Assembly (NCBI GenBank): GCA_034769895.1
Contig: CM068369.1
Coordinates: forward strand, 146,713,574 to 146,777,573
Source of the DNA: Magicicada septendecula
Taxonomy: Eukaryota; Arthropoda; Insecta; Hemiptera; Cicadidae
Reading direction: 5' to 3'
Length of the DNA stretch: 64,000 nucleotides
The position numbers were made by a program, and so were the translations under genes. Shown in pieces: positions 15,436 to 27,010 of the stretch; the stretch's first letter is position 1, and every line of letters starts with the position of its first letter. A model generated the notes under the pieces. That model was given only the letters and a program-made list of their open reading frames with translations, was not told the origin of the DNA and ran no database searches.

Positions 15436-16342
15436 TAAGTATCCTTGACTAAAAATAATAGTAAAAACATCAGAGTCCGAGGAAAGTACAGAAAACAATG
15501 AGATCTAACGTTTAATAGTGGAAACGAATCTCGTTCTGCCTTGTCTATGGATGCAGCTGGTTGCGGGGATAAAGATCAACCAAAGTTGGACGATTCTTAT
15601 TTCCAGATTCGGGTAACTGCTTCGACGAGGCAGGAAATATTTCTTCGCACAATATTATAAATGAAGGTATGCTGGGCAGTTCTTTCCAAATAAGATGATG
15701 ATATCGGAAAATAAGAACGGATAAATTCATATCTTACACAATTTCTTATCACCATATCTTATCCCGGTAACCTTGACACGCGGAACGTTTTCAGAGGAAC
15801 ACTGGACGATTTAAAATACCCACCATAAAATCGATATAATTAATACTGATTTTTAAAATACTAAAGAAGAAGTGGGAAACTATAGACTATAATATACAAA
15901 TTAAGACGTACCGGTATATATTTGTGTATTAAAAAAATATACAAATTGAAACGTACGTCAGGTGAAAATACAATAATATAATTTAATTAATTATACTTAC
16001 TGAAGTATTAATTACTTGAAGACATATTCATTACAAACTAAAGAGTAGAGAGAGTCTTAACTATCAGTCTATATTAGCCGTACGCCTCCAGTAGCGCATG
16101 TAGAAGTTTGAGTGAGGTTGATAATGACCAAGCACACATCTGCTTAAGTTACCAGGAGGAAGCAAGACTTAAAGTTCCATTGCTGTGTAATGTGAACAAA
16201 AATTTTAATAACAAGTGTTAATTTTTCAAAAATTGTGAATAAACATTTCAGAATATTGACATCAAGATTTGAATTTAAATAATATACCTCTTACATGTGC
16301 CTGCAACCTGAGTTACTGACAGTTATGCTGAATTTGTCTTTA
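15436..16342. other. Spacer between the two direct-repeat copies
   Basis: AT-rich with no coding signal. I see no primer-binding site or polypurine tract that would support reading the flanking repeats as LTRs. Confidence 0.35.
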
Positions 16343-16660
16343 TGGTTCGTAACGACTGTTAATTAATTTTTCAAAAGTAAGGAAGACAACGAAAAGTAAT
16401 ATTTTATATATACGGCTTATAATATTTGTTTAAAATGGTTTAATCACGCGAATCATTCCTTTCTATTTTGTTGTACACAGACGTGGATCGTGAAGTGGAC
16501 AAACTACGAGGCATGGTAACAACACGTAAAGAAGAAACCTTAACACGCTAACCATTAATACTTATTTCCATGCCTTTTACTAAATCTCATATCTTTTAAT
16601 TCATTTTAATATTTCTTGATGGTTTTTATTACTTTCATTTAAAAAAGTTGTTATTGTTTC
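16343..16660 (+). repeat. Diverged direct repeat, second copy
   Basis: Partner of 15150-15435 in the same orientation, offset about 1.19 kb. It is slightly longer through insertions, including a second near-copy of the segment around ATTTCTTGATGG. It lies about 260 bp before the Ginger element. Confidence 0.8.
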
Positions 16661-16921
16661 GAGCGACATAAGACATATTGAGAAAGCGAGCGACATAAGA
16701 GCTGCTTGTTTACTGAAAAAACATACTAGCCTACGTGAAAACGTGTATGTACTTACAGGCTAATACAATGTCTACGCTAAATCACAGAAAAAGAGCTTAC
16801 ACAAGAGGTAATATTTGCAGAAAAGACAGACCTGAATGACGTCAAACACTTCAACGTACTTTGTTCCCCCCTGCACACTTCGTCACGCAACAACACGGAA
16901 GGCAGACACAGGCAATACATA

Positions 16922-18128
16922 TGTTACCGGCAAAGTACAAAATGAGGCATTTTATAGAATGCCTAGGAATTTCATACAGTGCCTGTATCCAGCGGGCAAA
17001 GTATGAAATAAAACACATTTCATACATTGGCTAGGCATTGTATAGAATGCCTAACGTCTTCTAGGTAATGTATAGAAGACAATGTGTGCGCTATGGTTTC
17101 ATTTTCTGAAAAGTGTGTAGAGTGCTGCAGAGATATGCATAGTACGTGTGGACATTTTTTGAACACTAGTGGCAATAGTGGAGATAAGTGTGACGATGGC
17201 AAGAAGCTGTGTACTCTCTGCTTCAAAGCAAAAAAGCAATTGAATAAAGACAAAAGGTTAAAATCATTTCTAGAACTTCAGGCAAAGAAGATGAAACCTG
17301 ATTCTGACAAAAAATTTCCTCCATCCCCTGTGGGCGCGTCTGTAGCCTACGTGTTCCAGTTCCAGAAGTAGACAAGGGGCGGGAAGATCTTCGAAACATC
17401 CTAGCAATCGTCGTGAGTGTGGCAGATGACGGATTTTACAAACTGGGAACCACTAACGGGTTGCTAAAGCAGCTGTACACTAGATCGCAGTTCACCGTAT
17501 GCCCAAGACCACTAATGGGGGTTGAAGATGTTCCTGAACAAGAAACCGGACTTTGTTCTGCTGCTATTGCCAATCATCAGGTTCCGGACAAGGGTTCGCA
17601 AAATGTGTGTGCAAGACTAAATGTCAAAAAATAATGTAATTGTGTAAAAAATGAAAGAAAGTGTACTTCAAAATGTCACAGCTCTCTGTCTTGTAATAAG
17701 TAGAGTGGATTCCATATATTTAGAATTAATAAACACCAATAATATCTAATGTTTTTTTTAACCAGATTGGTTAAAAAAAGTTCGTATACAGTATAATTTT
17801 AATAAAATAGTATCTGAACATAATTAAGTAGAGAATAGATAATCTCGAAATGTCATACAAAGTCCTCCTTTGTGTAAATTTAAACAATTATGAGTGATTT
17901 TGTAATAAAATGTTTTCATTTAGAACGTAGTAAGCTTATTTTACACTTTGCCTAAAGAGTCACTGGCATTATATAGAATGCCTAGGCAATGTACAGAATA
18001 CCTGGGAAAGGTATAAAAAACATTTGAAAAGTATTCTATTCTATACTTTGCCAAAAAAAACTACAGGCATTGTATGAAATGCCTAGGTATTCTATAAAAT
18101 GGCTGGACTACATACTTTGCCGGTAACA
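16922..18128 (+). mobile_element. Ginger-type DNA transposon, internally deleted
   Basis: Terminal inverted repeats start TGTTACCGGCAAAGTA and stay alignable for about 60 bp. Both contain the internal repeat ATTTTATAGAAT(G/A)CCTAGG and the word TTTCATAC(A)GTGCC-like. The 4-bp flanks are identical (CATA at 16918-16921 and 18129-18132). A 5'-TGTNR end with a 4-bp target duplication fits the published Ginger definition. The interior keeps only the C-terminal part of a transposase, and no integrase core is present, so the copy is non-autonomous. Further TATAGAATGCC-like repeats are scattered inside both ends. Confidence 0.85.
17084..17634 (+). pseudogene. Ginger/KRBA2-like transposase C-terminal remnant
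   Basis: The first frame (17084-17371) carries a cysteine/histidine-rich block (CVECCRDMHSTCG ... KLCTLCFKAKK), then LQAKKMKPDSDKKFPPSPVG. After a shift near 17345-17360, a second frame continues VPVPEVDKGRENLRNIL and GFYKLGTTNGLLKQLYTRSQF to about 17634. These blocks match the region downstream of the integrase core in the KRAB-A domain-containing-2-like family of Ginger-derived proteins. Near 17596 another shift hides a CVCKTKC zinc-knuckle-like motif in a neighbouring frame. The whole catalytic integrase is missing, so it cannot act as a transposase. Confidence 0.75.
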
Positions 18129-18132
18129 CATA

Positions 18133-18828
18133 CATCGACATTAACTATAGATTTTGTATACTTGGTGTTATAGTATAACTACAGTAATACAGTAATTACA
18201 GTTACAATCGCACAAGGGTTGCGAACGTGTAGTATTTAGGTACAACACTACCAAAGGGTTGCCGGCCCATCTCTTACACGATTGTTAACAAGTTTAGAAT
18301 TTAGTAAGTTTCACAACAGGAGTATAGCCTACTGTATCGGAATACGCCGTTCACGTCTTACAGAAAACATACTTGAGATTTTATATGTTGATATGGAACG
18401 AAACAGAGCGACTCGGAGGAAACTGGGCAATTAACGTTCAGTTGATTACTAACACGAAGTAGTTAACTGCTTTGCAGTTCTCTAATATTTATCACTATTT
18501 AATAATAACGTTAAGATCCAAGATTGGTGTTATATAACGCGCTTTAATTCCGATGACCGTTTAGGTGAAATGAGTATTGTGAAGTGGGTCAACGACCATT
18601 GTGTTTGATTCCTCAATTTCACACTAACAATTACAACAGGTACGTCTATAACTCTCTCAAGTTATAACACAATGATTTATTGCTTACTGCTCTGCTTAAC
18701 ACACACGTGTGTGGACTAGAGTTTATGACAATTCGTGACTCACGTGTATGAGTTTTACGTTAAAATATAATAGACAGAACTTCTTTTGTCCTGGTGTGCA
18801 GTATGTAACGAGGAGGGCTGAAATTAAT
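18133..18828. other. Unassigned DNA
   Basis: Non-coding sequence after the Ginger element. No motif recognised. Confidence 0.35.
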
Positions 18829-19125
18829 CGTCACCGTCGTCGTCGTCTTCGGCTTCGTCATCACCATCACCATCGTCGTCGTCGTCATCGTCATCGTCGT
18901 CGTCGTCGTCATCATCATCATCATCATCATCATATCATCACCACCACCACCATCATCATCATCGTCGTCGTCGTCGTCGTCGTAGTCGCATCGTCGTCTC
19001 CACCACCACCACCACCACAATCTTCTCCTCCTCCTCCTCCTCCTCCTCCTCCTCTTCTTCTTCTTCTTCTTCTTCTTCTTCTTCTTCTTCTTCTTCTTCT
19101 TCTTCTTCTTCTTCTTCATCTTATT
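18829..19125. repeat. Compound trinucleotide microsatellite
   Basis: Successive blocks of TCG, TCA, CAC, TCG, CAC, CTC and CTT repeats span nearly 300 bp. The His/Arg/Pro/Leu-rich and Lys/Asp/Met-rich open frames over it are artefacts. Confidence 0.95.
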
Positions 19126-20206
19126 CTACTTCTCTGTCAAGCATCAGGCCCATAGCCTGTGGCGCCCTGAATCCTTGGTACAGCTCACGACGCACAACAA
19201 TCATCGAACAAATTTAATCACGTGTAGTAACGAGCTAACAGCTTCCGGTAAAAGCTTTATCGTATTATGTATGTGTAAGTATAATATATTATATTATTAA
19301 TATCGTAATTATTTATTAACTGCATCAATATATAAAAGTTTTAAAATCTTGGCCTTAGGTGTAATAGGCCTACTTTAGAGTACATTATCAGTTAAATGTA
19401 GAAAATCTAAGAACTTTCTTGTTACTCTATGCTTGACAAAATACCGAGAAAAGCTGAGTAGAATTCGATTACCTGTAAGATAATTAATAAATAAATGTAA
19501 TAATTGGACAATAAATTGCATACACTATGACATATTTTAATCGCAGCTTTAAAATATTTTTTATAGCGGGATTGACGTATTCTAACAAACTGGATTTTCA
19601 ACGTCAAGAAGTCAGCTACTAAGCAGATGTCAACAACAAAAATTCCTGCTTATTTTGTCACTTCTATACGCTTTTTCACACACAACATTTAAAGTATATC
19701 CAGACGTTAGTGACCACCAATAAACAAAATGATACGTTTTTATCTCAGACGGAAAGAGCTAAGTTCATCCTGGATTCTGTTCAAAAAATAAACCGATATT
19801 TGTGGGTTCGTTAAGAGTAGTCATCCAAGGACAGATGCAAATTGATGAAGCACTATCGCGGTGAATAGCAAGCAGGTGGCAAACTAAATCAGCTGACAAT
19901 CCAATTTGTAGTAGCTTTATCGCACGAAACAAAGACGACAATTCGCTTACCGTCACCAATTCAAAAGAAGTAGATAAACGTAGACACGTGAATAAGTGTA
20001 GACAGATTGACGCGGACTAGCACAGAAACGCGGTTGTATAAAATGTTAAACCTAAAATCTTGTTAAAGCTTAACTTTGAAAATGTTAATGATTATATCTG
20101 TGTAAAAGCCACATAAATAACACATTTTTAAATTAACAATACTAAACATAGCAACGATATTAACAATACTGTATTGTTCGTAGATTAATTTCCTTGTTTT
20201 CTCCTT
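19126..20206. other. Unassigned AT-rich DNA
   Basis: No gene or repeat boundary recognised. Confidence 0.35.
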
Positions 20207-21110
20207 TCATGGATTAGGTGATATCACTTGTTCCGGGCTTTCTTTTTTATCTTCAGATTGTGGTAGGCCTGCAGCCCATACCGAGAGCTCTGGTATCCTC
20301 AGGTGACCTCTTCCGGGAATCCAGGTCAATGTCTCTCCCTCCCAAATTATAACATTTATCAATTTCCTGGCCTCCATCGCTACACTATCCACCGCATTCT
20401 CGGTTCTCCCACATTCCGTTTCCTCTGGTTGATCACTATACACTTTTTGGGGACTTTGTATTCTGGCATTCTCAGTACATGCCCTCCCCATTGGAGACGC
20501 TTCAGCCTTATAGTCGGAGAGTTTTGTTTCCTTGTATAATCCGTAGAGCTCATAATTGTCTTGAACCCTCCAGGTTCCTCTTTCGTTCACAGGTCCGAAT
20601 ATCCTACGCAACACTTCCACTCAAAGATGTCTAGTTTGTTACAATATTTCTCAGTTAAGAGAGATCATAACAGATCCTATTAACAGAACACAGTGTTCTC
20701 TGTTCTGTGTTGCTCTATGTATCTGATCCGTGGAATACCAGTGTTCGGGTTAGCGTATTACAGAGCTGAAGTTTAGTTTTCCGGTGGACATTGAAGATTT
20801 CATAAACGTCATAAGGCAAAACAGGATGCGATTTCCTACTGCCAGCCTCCTCTGGATCTCTTTTATCTCGCCAATTAATTGTCGAAAGAGTGGAACACAA
20901 ATAGCAGATTTCATGAACCAGTTCAAAGTTGGAAGCGTTTATCAGAACAGTATGTCCCTAACGATTTGCCTGTTTTCTGCTCTGACACATAAGTTTGATC
21001 TTATGTTCATTCATTTTGAGCCCCATCTCTGACGAAGCCTTATTCAACCTCTCCAAGCTTTGTTCTACTGATGTCAACGGTTTGCTAAATATGTGTTCTG
21101 GTCAGCAAAT
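20207..21110 (-). pseudogene. Degenerate LINE reverse transcriptase, C-terminal part
   Basis: Read on the minus strand, the broken frames run from a segment after the catalytic aspartates (EQSLERLNKASSEMGLKMN, near 21030-21085), through TKLQLCNTLTRTL..GSDT (about 20715-20775), to VLRRIFGPVNERGTWRV..NYELYGLYKE (20540-20620) and the terminal PEETECGRTENAV block. This is the standard order of the post-catalytic region of an insect LINE polyprotein. The longest open piece is 137 codons (20207-20620). Multiple stops and shifts mark it as dead. It seems to be a different lineage from the other remnants in the window, and no tail was identified. Confidence 0.78.
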
Positions 21111-23239
21111 TCAGTTACTCAGTTACGGTCATCTCTTCCCATACGCATTTTTCAAGGGAACGCTTCCATTTTGACTTATAAATGAGAGCTTCTCTGGCAG
21201 TCTGTCAGCGGTTATTCTTTATTGTGACGCTACTGTCTATTTCGATATTCAATCGTCACGCTGTTCCACTGTGTACATACCTTCACATAACGCAGGAACT
21301 TTATCTTGGAAGATTGGGTCCTACTTATTGGATCCTATGATTTTGCTTTGTTATCCAATCATCAGACCGAAATTGGGTGGTTGGCACTGCTATCAATCTA
21401 TAAAATTTCTTTGGGTCTCCTGTCTCGTTCTTGTACCTAAATTCTGAAGTATAACGCCACAGATTGAGTTAAAGTTAGGAATTGTAGCATCTATGTTAAT
21501 ATCGTTACTGTAAGTGATGTCGTATCCTAGATATGTCCAGATAGGCTACAAGATTTGTTCAGTTGTATCGTTTATTATTATTATATCTATCTGACAGGGT
21601 TCTCCTTGCTTAAGCAAGCTAATTCCTCGACAGATATTGAAATTATATCTATATCCTTTTTTGAAGGGAGGTATTAACTTCGACTCTATTACATTCCTTT
21701 GAGACGGAGCATGCAACCAACACGTTATAAAATTCAGAAATATTATGTTAAGAGCTGTTACCTAATAATTTATAAGCTCCGACTTGACCTATCTAATACT
21801 CCAGATTTGTTGTTTTTAGCTTTCTTGACCCTTCTTGATTAACAGGATATGTCAATTCATGTCATACATATTTCGATTATGTTAATTATTAATTTATTAA
21901 TATAGAATTATTTGCATATTTGACTGAGTCCATAAGATATTTGAAAAATATTGATGACTTCTGTAAGATAAATGTCTATGACATTTGAACAGGTTAGTAC
22001 AATCTGATGTCTAAGCTTAAGATATTGTGTACCAAAGACTAAATGTGTGTTATAGAAATATATAAAAATACAATATTTGTTACACATGTACTTTATATGG
22101 ATTACGAAAGCGTATTCTGTCATTTATGAAATATTTCCGAAAATAATACACTGTACTAGATTATATATTACACAGTGTTGTGTAATAAGTAGTATTGTAT
22201 AAGAGTCTATAGTTCACGTATAGTTGGAAGAAGAATATCTTTGGGTAACTCGTCGCTAATTTGACCCTGATCACTCGTACAAAAGCACGTTTCTGTTCGA
22301 AAAACTCGCACAGAGAGCACGTCTGTAATATTCGAGCTGCAGGATGGAACTAACTAGATATTCGTCGGCGGAGACCCAATCTTAATGGAAACTGGGGCCG
22401 CTGATTGGTCGAAACAGCTATCACGCGATTGATGGCTACAACTGATAGACGATTTCTTGAAACGATTTGCATATTTCTGCAGAAGCAGGTATAGAGTTTA
22501 TCTATGAATTTTCTGCCTTCTAAAAGATAAGGACTTTATAGAAACTGCTCTTTACTAACAAAATCCCTATTTACAAACTACGTAGCAAGTCTCTGACACC
22601 CAGAAAATATAGCGCTATTTAAGATGCGTGCGCTGTCGAAATCTCAGTTCGGTATGTTCATTCATACTTGAGCTATTCATAAAAAATACGACTGACACGC
22701 GCACTCGCACCTTTAACTCGCACATGACATGATCACAAATACATTTATGTGCATTTTAATACATAATAGTCTTTTACCCAATTCTTATTTCAATACTTAC
22801 ATCTAATTTACATATTCAGACAAAAATCAAATGTTAACATGTCTATAACGTCATAACCTGTTATAACAGCATGTAGTCCTGGCTACACTTCCCTTACTGC
22901 GATGTTCTATTGCAGTATAGGGATGTGAGTAATATACAAATGAAATAAATCATTTGTATTTAGACAGAAATTATAAGCAAACATTTTTATTTAGACTGAA
23001 GTACGTATAAGTACTTCACAGAATGTAAACTAAATATAAAGTCGTAGAAATCGTTCTTTACTAGATTTTCGTCGATATGCGACCCGAGAATTTAACAACT
23101 CTCGATTTGCAAGATGTTCTAAGTGTTGTAAATATTTGTAACTAAAATTCTGTAACTTTTATAACTTTTTATAACTACTGTAGTTTTGCTAAAAAAAGTT
23201 GCGAATTTGCTTGGCGTTTCGGACTGCTGAAATTCGTTT
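21111..23239. other. Unassigned AT-rich DNA
   Basis: Sequence up to about 21.7 kb may be further decayed LINE but has no clear motif. The remainder shows nothing recognisable. Confidence 0.3.
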
Positions 23240-23780
23240 ATTGTATTTTGTTACTGCTGCAGGATGTAACGGCTCACTTGCTGACTGGCGCGGCGCGGCG
23301 TCTGCCAATATTGGAGTCGACACGTTATTGCCAAACCGTGCAGCAGGTTGTGTTTAACGCTGATATGCGTTCATTTTTCAAACTCCAAATCATTCGTCCG
23401 AAGCGTTCAGCTCAACACATTAATTATGGTGAAAACATTACACTTGGTTAACAACTGTCAATTACAAGGCCTTGGCCGCAGTGCGTGTGTGCTCGTGCGA
23501 GCGCATGAGTCGTTGAGTTGTTATTATTAGTTGAGCAATACATTTTGGTCATAGAAAGTAACAACAACAACATATTTGGGTGAACTTCTTTCACTTTTCG
23601 GATTGTAATTGTTAGGGCGCTCGGTGAAATGGAATCAAGGTCTCGCGGGTGGTGCGGCGCGGCGGTACGAGCTACTGGTTGTTGCGCAAAGTGTCAGTGA
23701 CCGGCTGAACGTTTTGCGACACTCGGGTCAATGTTAATGCCAAACGCTGGTCACCGCCTTCGCATGTCTCCTCTGATAAC
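23240..23780. other. GC/CpG-richer island
   Basis: Two CpG-rich clusters (GGCGCGGCGCGGCG near 23286 and TGCGGCGCGGCGG near 23653) stand out from the AT-rich surroundings. No long open frame or splice structure is visible. A host 5' exon/promoter or an old GC-rich repeat are both possible. Confidence 0.3.
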
Positions 23781-24497
23781 ATGTTGATTTACGCCAATCA
23801 ATAATACATACTAATTTGTTGCTTTGTAGTTCTATAGGTGAGCGGTATAAGGCATGAACAGTGCCCGGCCTAGCTCAAGAGTGGTTAACTACCGTAAGTA
23901 GGGTGTAGCAGGAGGAGAAAATGATATTCCTGTTACTGCCTGTTTAAAAAGCCTAAAGGATACTTTCTGTGTGGAACTTGTAATTCATAATGGAACGTGA
24001 TAAATTCTCGTGAAAAACATTCATTTCAATAATCGCTAAATGAGATTTCATAATTCAGATAATATAAATACTGAAGACATTCATAATTTTCGTACTGAAG
24101 AATTTTTTCTTATATGGTAACCTCTTCACAAACCATTACTTCATTTTAGATTTGAAGGGAAGTCATTTTAAATTTAATTACGTTACAGCCGAACGGATGT
24201 GAAGAACAGCCTCATTATAGCATAATGTATGGAATACGGAAATTGATTGCGGATGCAATTGGAGGATAGAATCCTGGCTGTAACGAATCTTGAATATAGG
24301 TACAGAGGAGAGGCTGACAGCATCATGTGTAGAGGGATGATAATAATCACATTCCAAATTTTCGCATTATGTTACTAAAAATTTGTGGAGAAGTCGAAGA
24401 ATTTTCTGGAGACATCTTACAAAAAGCCTAAAGAAGAAGCGTAATCAATGTAGTGTAGATGATGGCCGATGTCACCACCATATCATGATCAGCACTA
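23781..24497. other. Unassigned DNA
   Basis: No gene or element recognised. Confidence 0.35.
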
Positions 24498-24545
24498 ACA
24501 CCACCACCACCACCATCATCACCACAGTCGTCGTCGTAGTCGTCG

Positions 24546-24586
<41 letters not shown>

Positions 24587-24605
24587 GCCGCCATCGTCAT
24601 CATAA
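24498..24605. repeat. (ACC)n/(TCG)n/(ATC)n microsatellite
   Basis: Compound trinucleotide repeat. The Asp-rich and Ile-rich open frames here are artefacts. Confidence 0.95.
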
Positions 24606-25109
24606 TGATGACACGTAGGCGTCGTCGTTAATACATTTGTTATAAAAAGGCTATCCAAATCCGAATATTATTTCTAAACAGTAATTGATAATAACAAAAA
24701 CGTTTTGGAAGAGAAAACATACAATCAATTGGTTCACCTTTCCTTGTACTATCATACCTCTACACACGATGCAATCAGCTCCATGTCTACACGTTTACTT
24801 AAAGCTGTACAAGAACTTTTCAAACGAGCGTCAGAGTATGAATGGCAAGATACTTGTTCTCTGAATTTTCCACTAATAAACGCCGCATAAACCAAGTTGG
24901 GTGTAGTTACATAAATTCAAACTTTAAGGCTAAAAGGCTAAAACTTCATCACAGGGTCCAATACTACCAATACATATCTTTATCGTTACTGATTCGTTCG
25001 ATCGTTTATTGATTTCTTGTTTATACGCTCAAAGACTTATTGGCAAATTAAAAAAAAAATCAATAAATTGAACCGATAACTGATGTCTTAGTTACGGCCG
25101 GTGTCAACT
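24606..25109. other. Unassigned DNA
   Basis: No recognisable feature. Confidence 0.35.
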
Positions 25110-25424
25110 CTGTTAAAGCTGTTACTCGTTGCCGGGCTGTTAGGCCGTGGCCTAATGCTGTTAATTTGAGCAGACGTTTTGGCCCTATCATTGGAGGCCA
25201 TCTTCAGTTTAAACGATTGAAAGGTTAACTGGTAAGGCGTTCACCAGTTCCCACAGTACTGTGGTAAAGTCTTTACACTGTGGGAACTGGTGAACACCTT
25301 ACCAGTGAATCTTTCAATCGTTTAAACTGAAGATGGCCTCCAATGGTGGGGCCAAAACGTCTGTTCAAATTAACAGCATTACACTACGGCCTAACAGCCC
25401 GGACATAAGTAACAGCTTTAACAG
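25110..25424. repeat. Long palindrome with hammerhead-like cores (copy D)
   Basis: A near-perfect inverted repeat of about 155 bp per arm, centred near 25267-25270 (GTAAAG-T-CTTTAC). The outermost arms are CTGTTAAAGCTGTTACT and its complement. Inside each arm is a core: minus strand 25173-25207 and plus strand 25327-25361 (CTGAAGATGGCC, loop, GGCCAAAACGTC). The outer motif CGGCCTAACAGCCCGG follows. In these two cores the expected GAAA reads AAAA. The arms are more alike than in the other copies, which suggests recent formation or gene conversion. As RNA it would fold into one long hairpin. Confidence 0.85.
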
Positions 25425-26694
25425 ATATGAGCCGATAATTCTTTTAATAGTTTGCATGAAATTGAATCGACTAATATGATTAGAGACTCATTCCGTTTTG
25501 GGTACAATAACAATTAGGTATACGGTATTTTCTAATTATTCTATACCTGATATATTAAACGGTTTGGATAACTGACGGTCTAATTATACAAACTAGTTGA
25601 ACTCCAGAAATCAGATCTTGCTTGCATGGAGTATAACAACATATCGTAAGAAATAATATATCATTCTGTACACATCTATCACAGGTAGAAGATAGAACTG
25701 AACACCCAGAAGACAATCCAATACGATATACAGAGTTTGTGTAGCTATGTGGATTTCAGTCTGTCATCACATTTATTACACTACTGAAAAAATGTTATAA
25801 ATAATAAAATCAAAAACGAGTAAACGATTTTTGCTATTATGAAGTAAGTTTTTGTTTTGAAAAGAAGAATTAATTGTTTTAATAAGGGCAGCATATTGAT
25901 TGCTGTTCAAAAGAAATGGCAAAGCTTATGTTGAAATAAATTTTGTTAAAAGAAATAATATTAACTGTACTTTGTTTAACTTAGATAACAGCAATTAATA
26001 AATAAATCTTGATGAATTTTGTACAGGTGTTTGCAACACTTTTTTCTTTATGTCTTATCGAGAGCTATGTGAGTTGATATCGTCGTTACATTGATATCGC
26101 AATATTTGATTATTGTTTTAAGGCAAAATTGCCATTATGGAATTATAGACCACTAATTCGCGTGATTCCTCAGGGATATTATACCACTAGGCGTAAACCA
26201 CATACAGAAAAGCACACACACACTCACTCTCTCTCTCTCTCTCTCTCTCCCTTTCTCTCTCTGGCGTATTAAGATTTACACATGCGTGTTACTTGAGACA
26301 TGCTTCTACTACTGTAATATTAAGCTTTGGTGTTGTGCAATTTGGTCAAGTATTTTCAGTTTGGCTGGGATTATTAATGCGGCTGTCCGGTGTTTTTAAT
26401 TATACCTATTGGGTTTAGTGTTTTACGACTGTTTCCAAATTGTAGTGTTTTAAAAATTGTATTATGTTTTGTATTGTATTAATTTCTTTAATCCATTGCG
26501 GTGTTTATACATGTAGGCATATAAGTATTTTCAAAACATTCATTACAGTGCCTTTGCAAAAGACACACGCGCGCGCGTGAATATAACCATGTATACTAGG
26601 TTTGATAAAGCTTCAGTAAAGACAACAGTTGATCGAACTTAGCAATGAACAGTCTAAAGTAATTAAAACACTGATAAAATAATTTATATCCGAG
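25425..26694. other. Unassigned AT-rich DNA with a CT-rich tract
   Basis: A CA/CT-rich tract lies at about 26213-26262. Nothing else was recognised. Confidence 0.4.
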
Positions 26695-27010
26695 CTGTTT
26701 GGTCGTGGTCGACTGCTTTGGTCTGTCATTGTCAAACGTTTCGGCCATCTACCAGAGGCCTTCTTCAGTAGAAAAAAGTTTATAAAGTGTTCGACAAAAA
26801 GGTGGAGAGCCGAACGTACCCCTACCTAGGTAAAAGCAAAGTATGGAGAGCCGAACGTAACCCCTAACCGACGTCGCTTTTACTTCGCTTAGGGGTACGT
26901 CGGCTGTCCACCCTTTTGTCGAACACTTTATACACTTTTTTTACTGAAGAAGACCGAAACGTTTAGACAATGACAGAACAAAGCAATCGACCACTGCCAA
27001 ACAGCATGGA
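26695..27010. repeat. Inverted-pair repeat with hammerhead-like cores (copy E)
   Basis: The arms start GCTGTTTGGTCGTGGTCGAC and end with the complement-like GTCGACCA..GCCAAACAGC. The minus-strand core at 26735-26768 reads CTGAAGAAGGCC, loop, TGGCCGAAACGTTTG. The plus-strand core at 26944-26965 reads CTGAAGAAGACCGAAACGTTTAG and has lost its stem II loop. The inner part also folds back (AAAGTGTTCGACAAAA.. against ..TTTTGTCGAACACTTT). It has the same layout as the 25.1-kb copy but a different inner sequence, so it is a separate subfamily. Confidence 0.75.

Noticed and set aside
15150..16660. Reading the direct duplication as a pair of LTRs
   Set aside because: No TG..CA ends, no primer-binding site and no polypurine tract were seen next to the copies.
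18748..19155. His/Arg/Pro/Leu-rich 135-codon frame and its minus-strand counterpart
   Set aside because: They are translations of a compound trinucleotide repeat.
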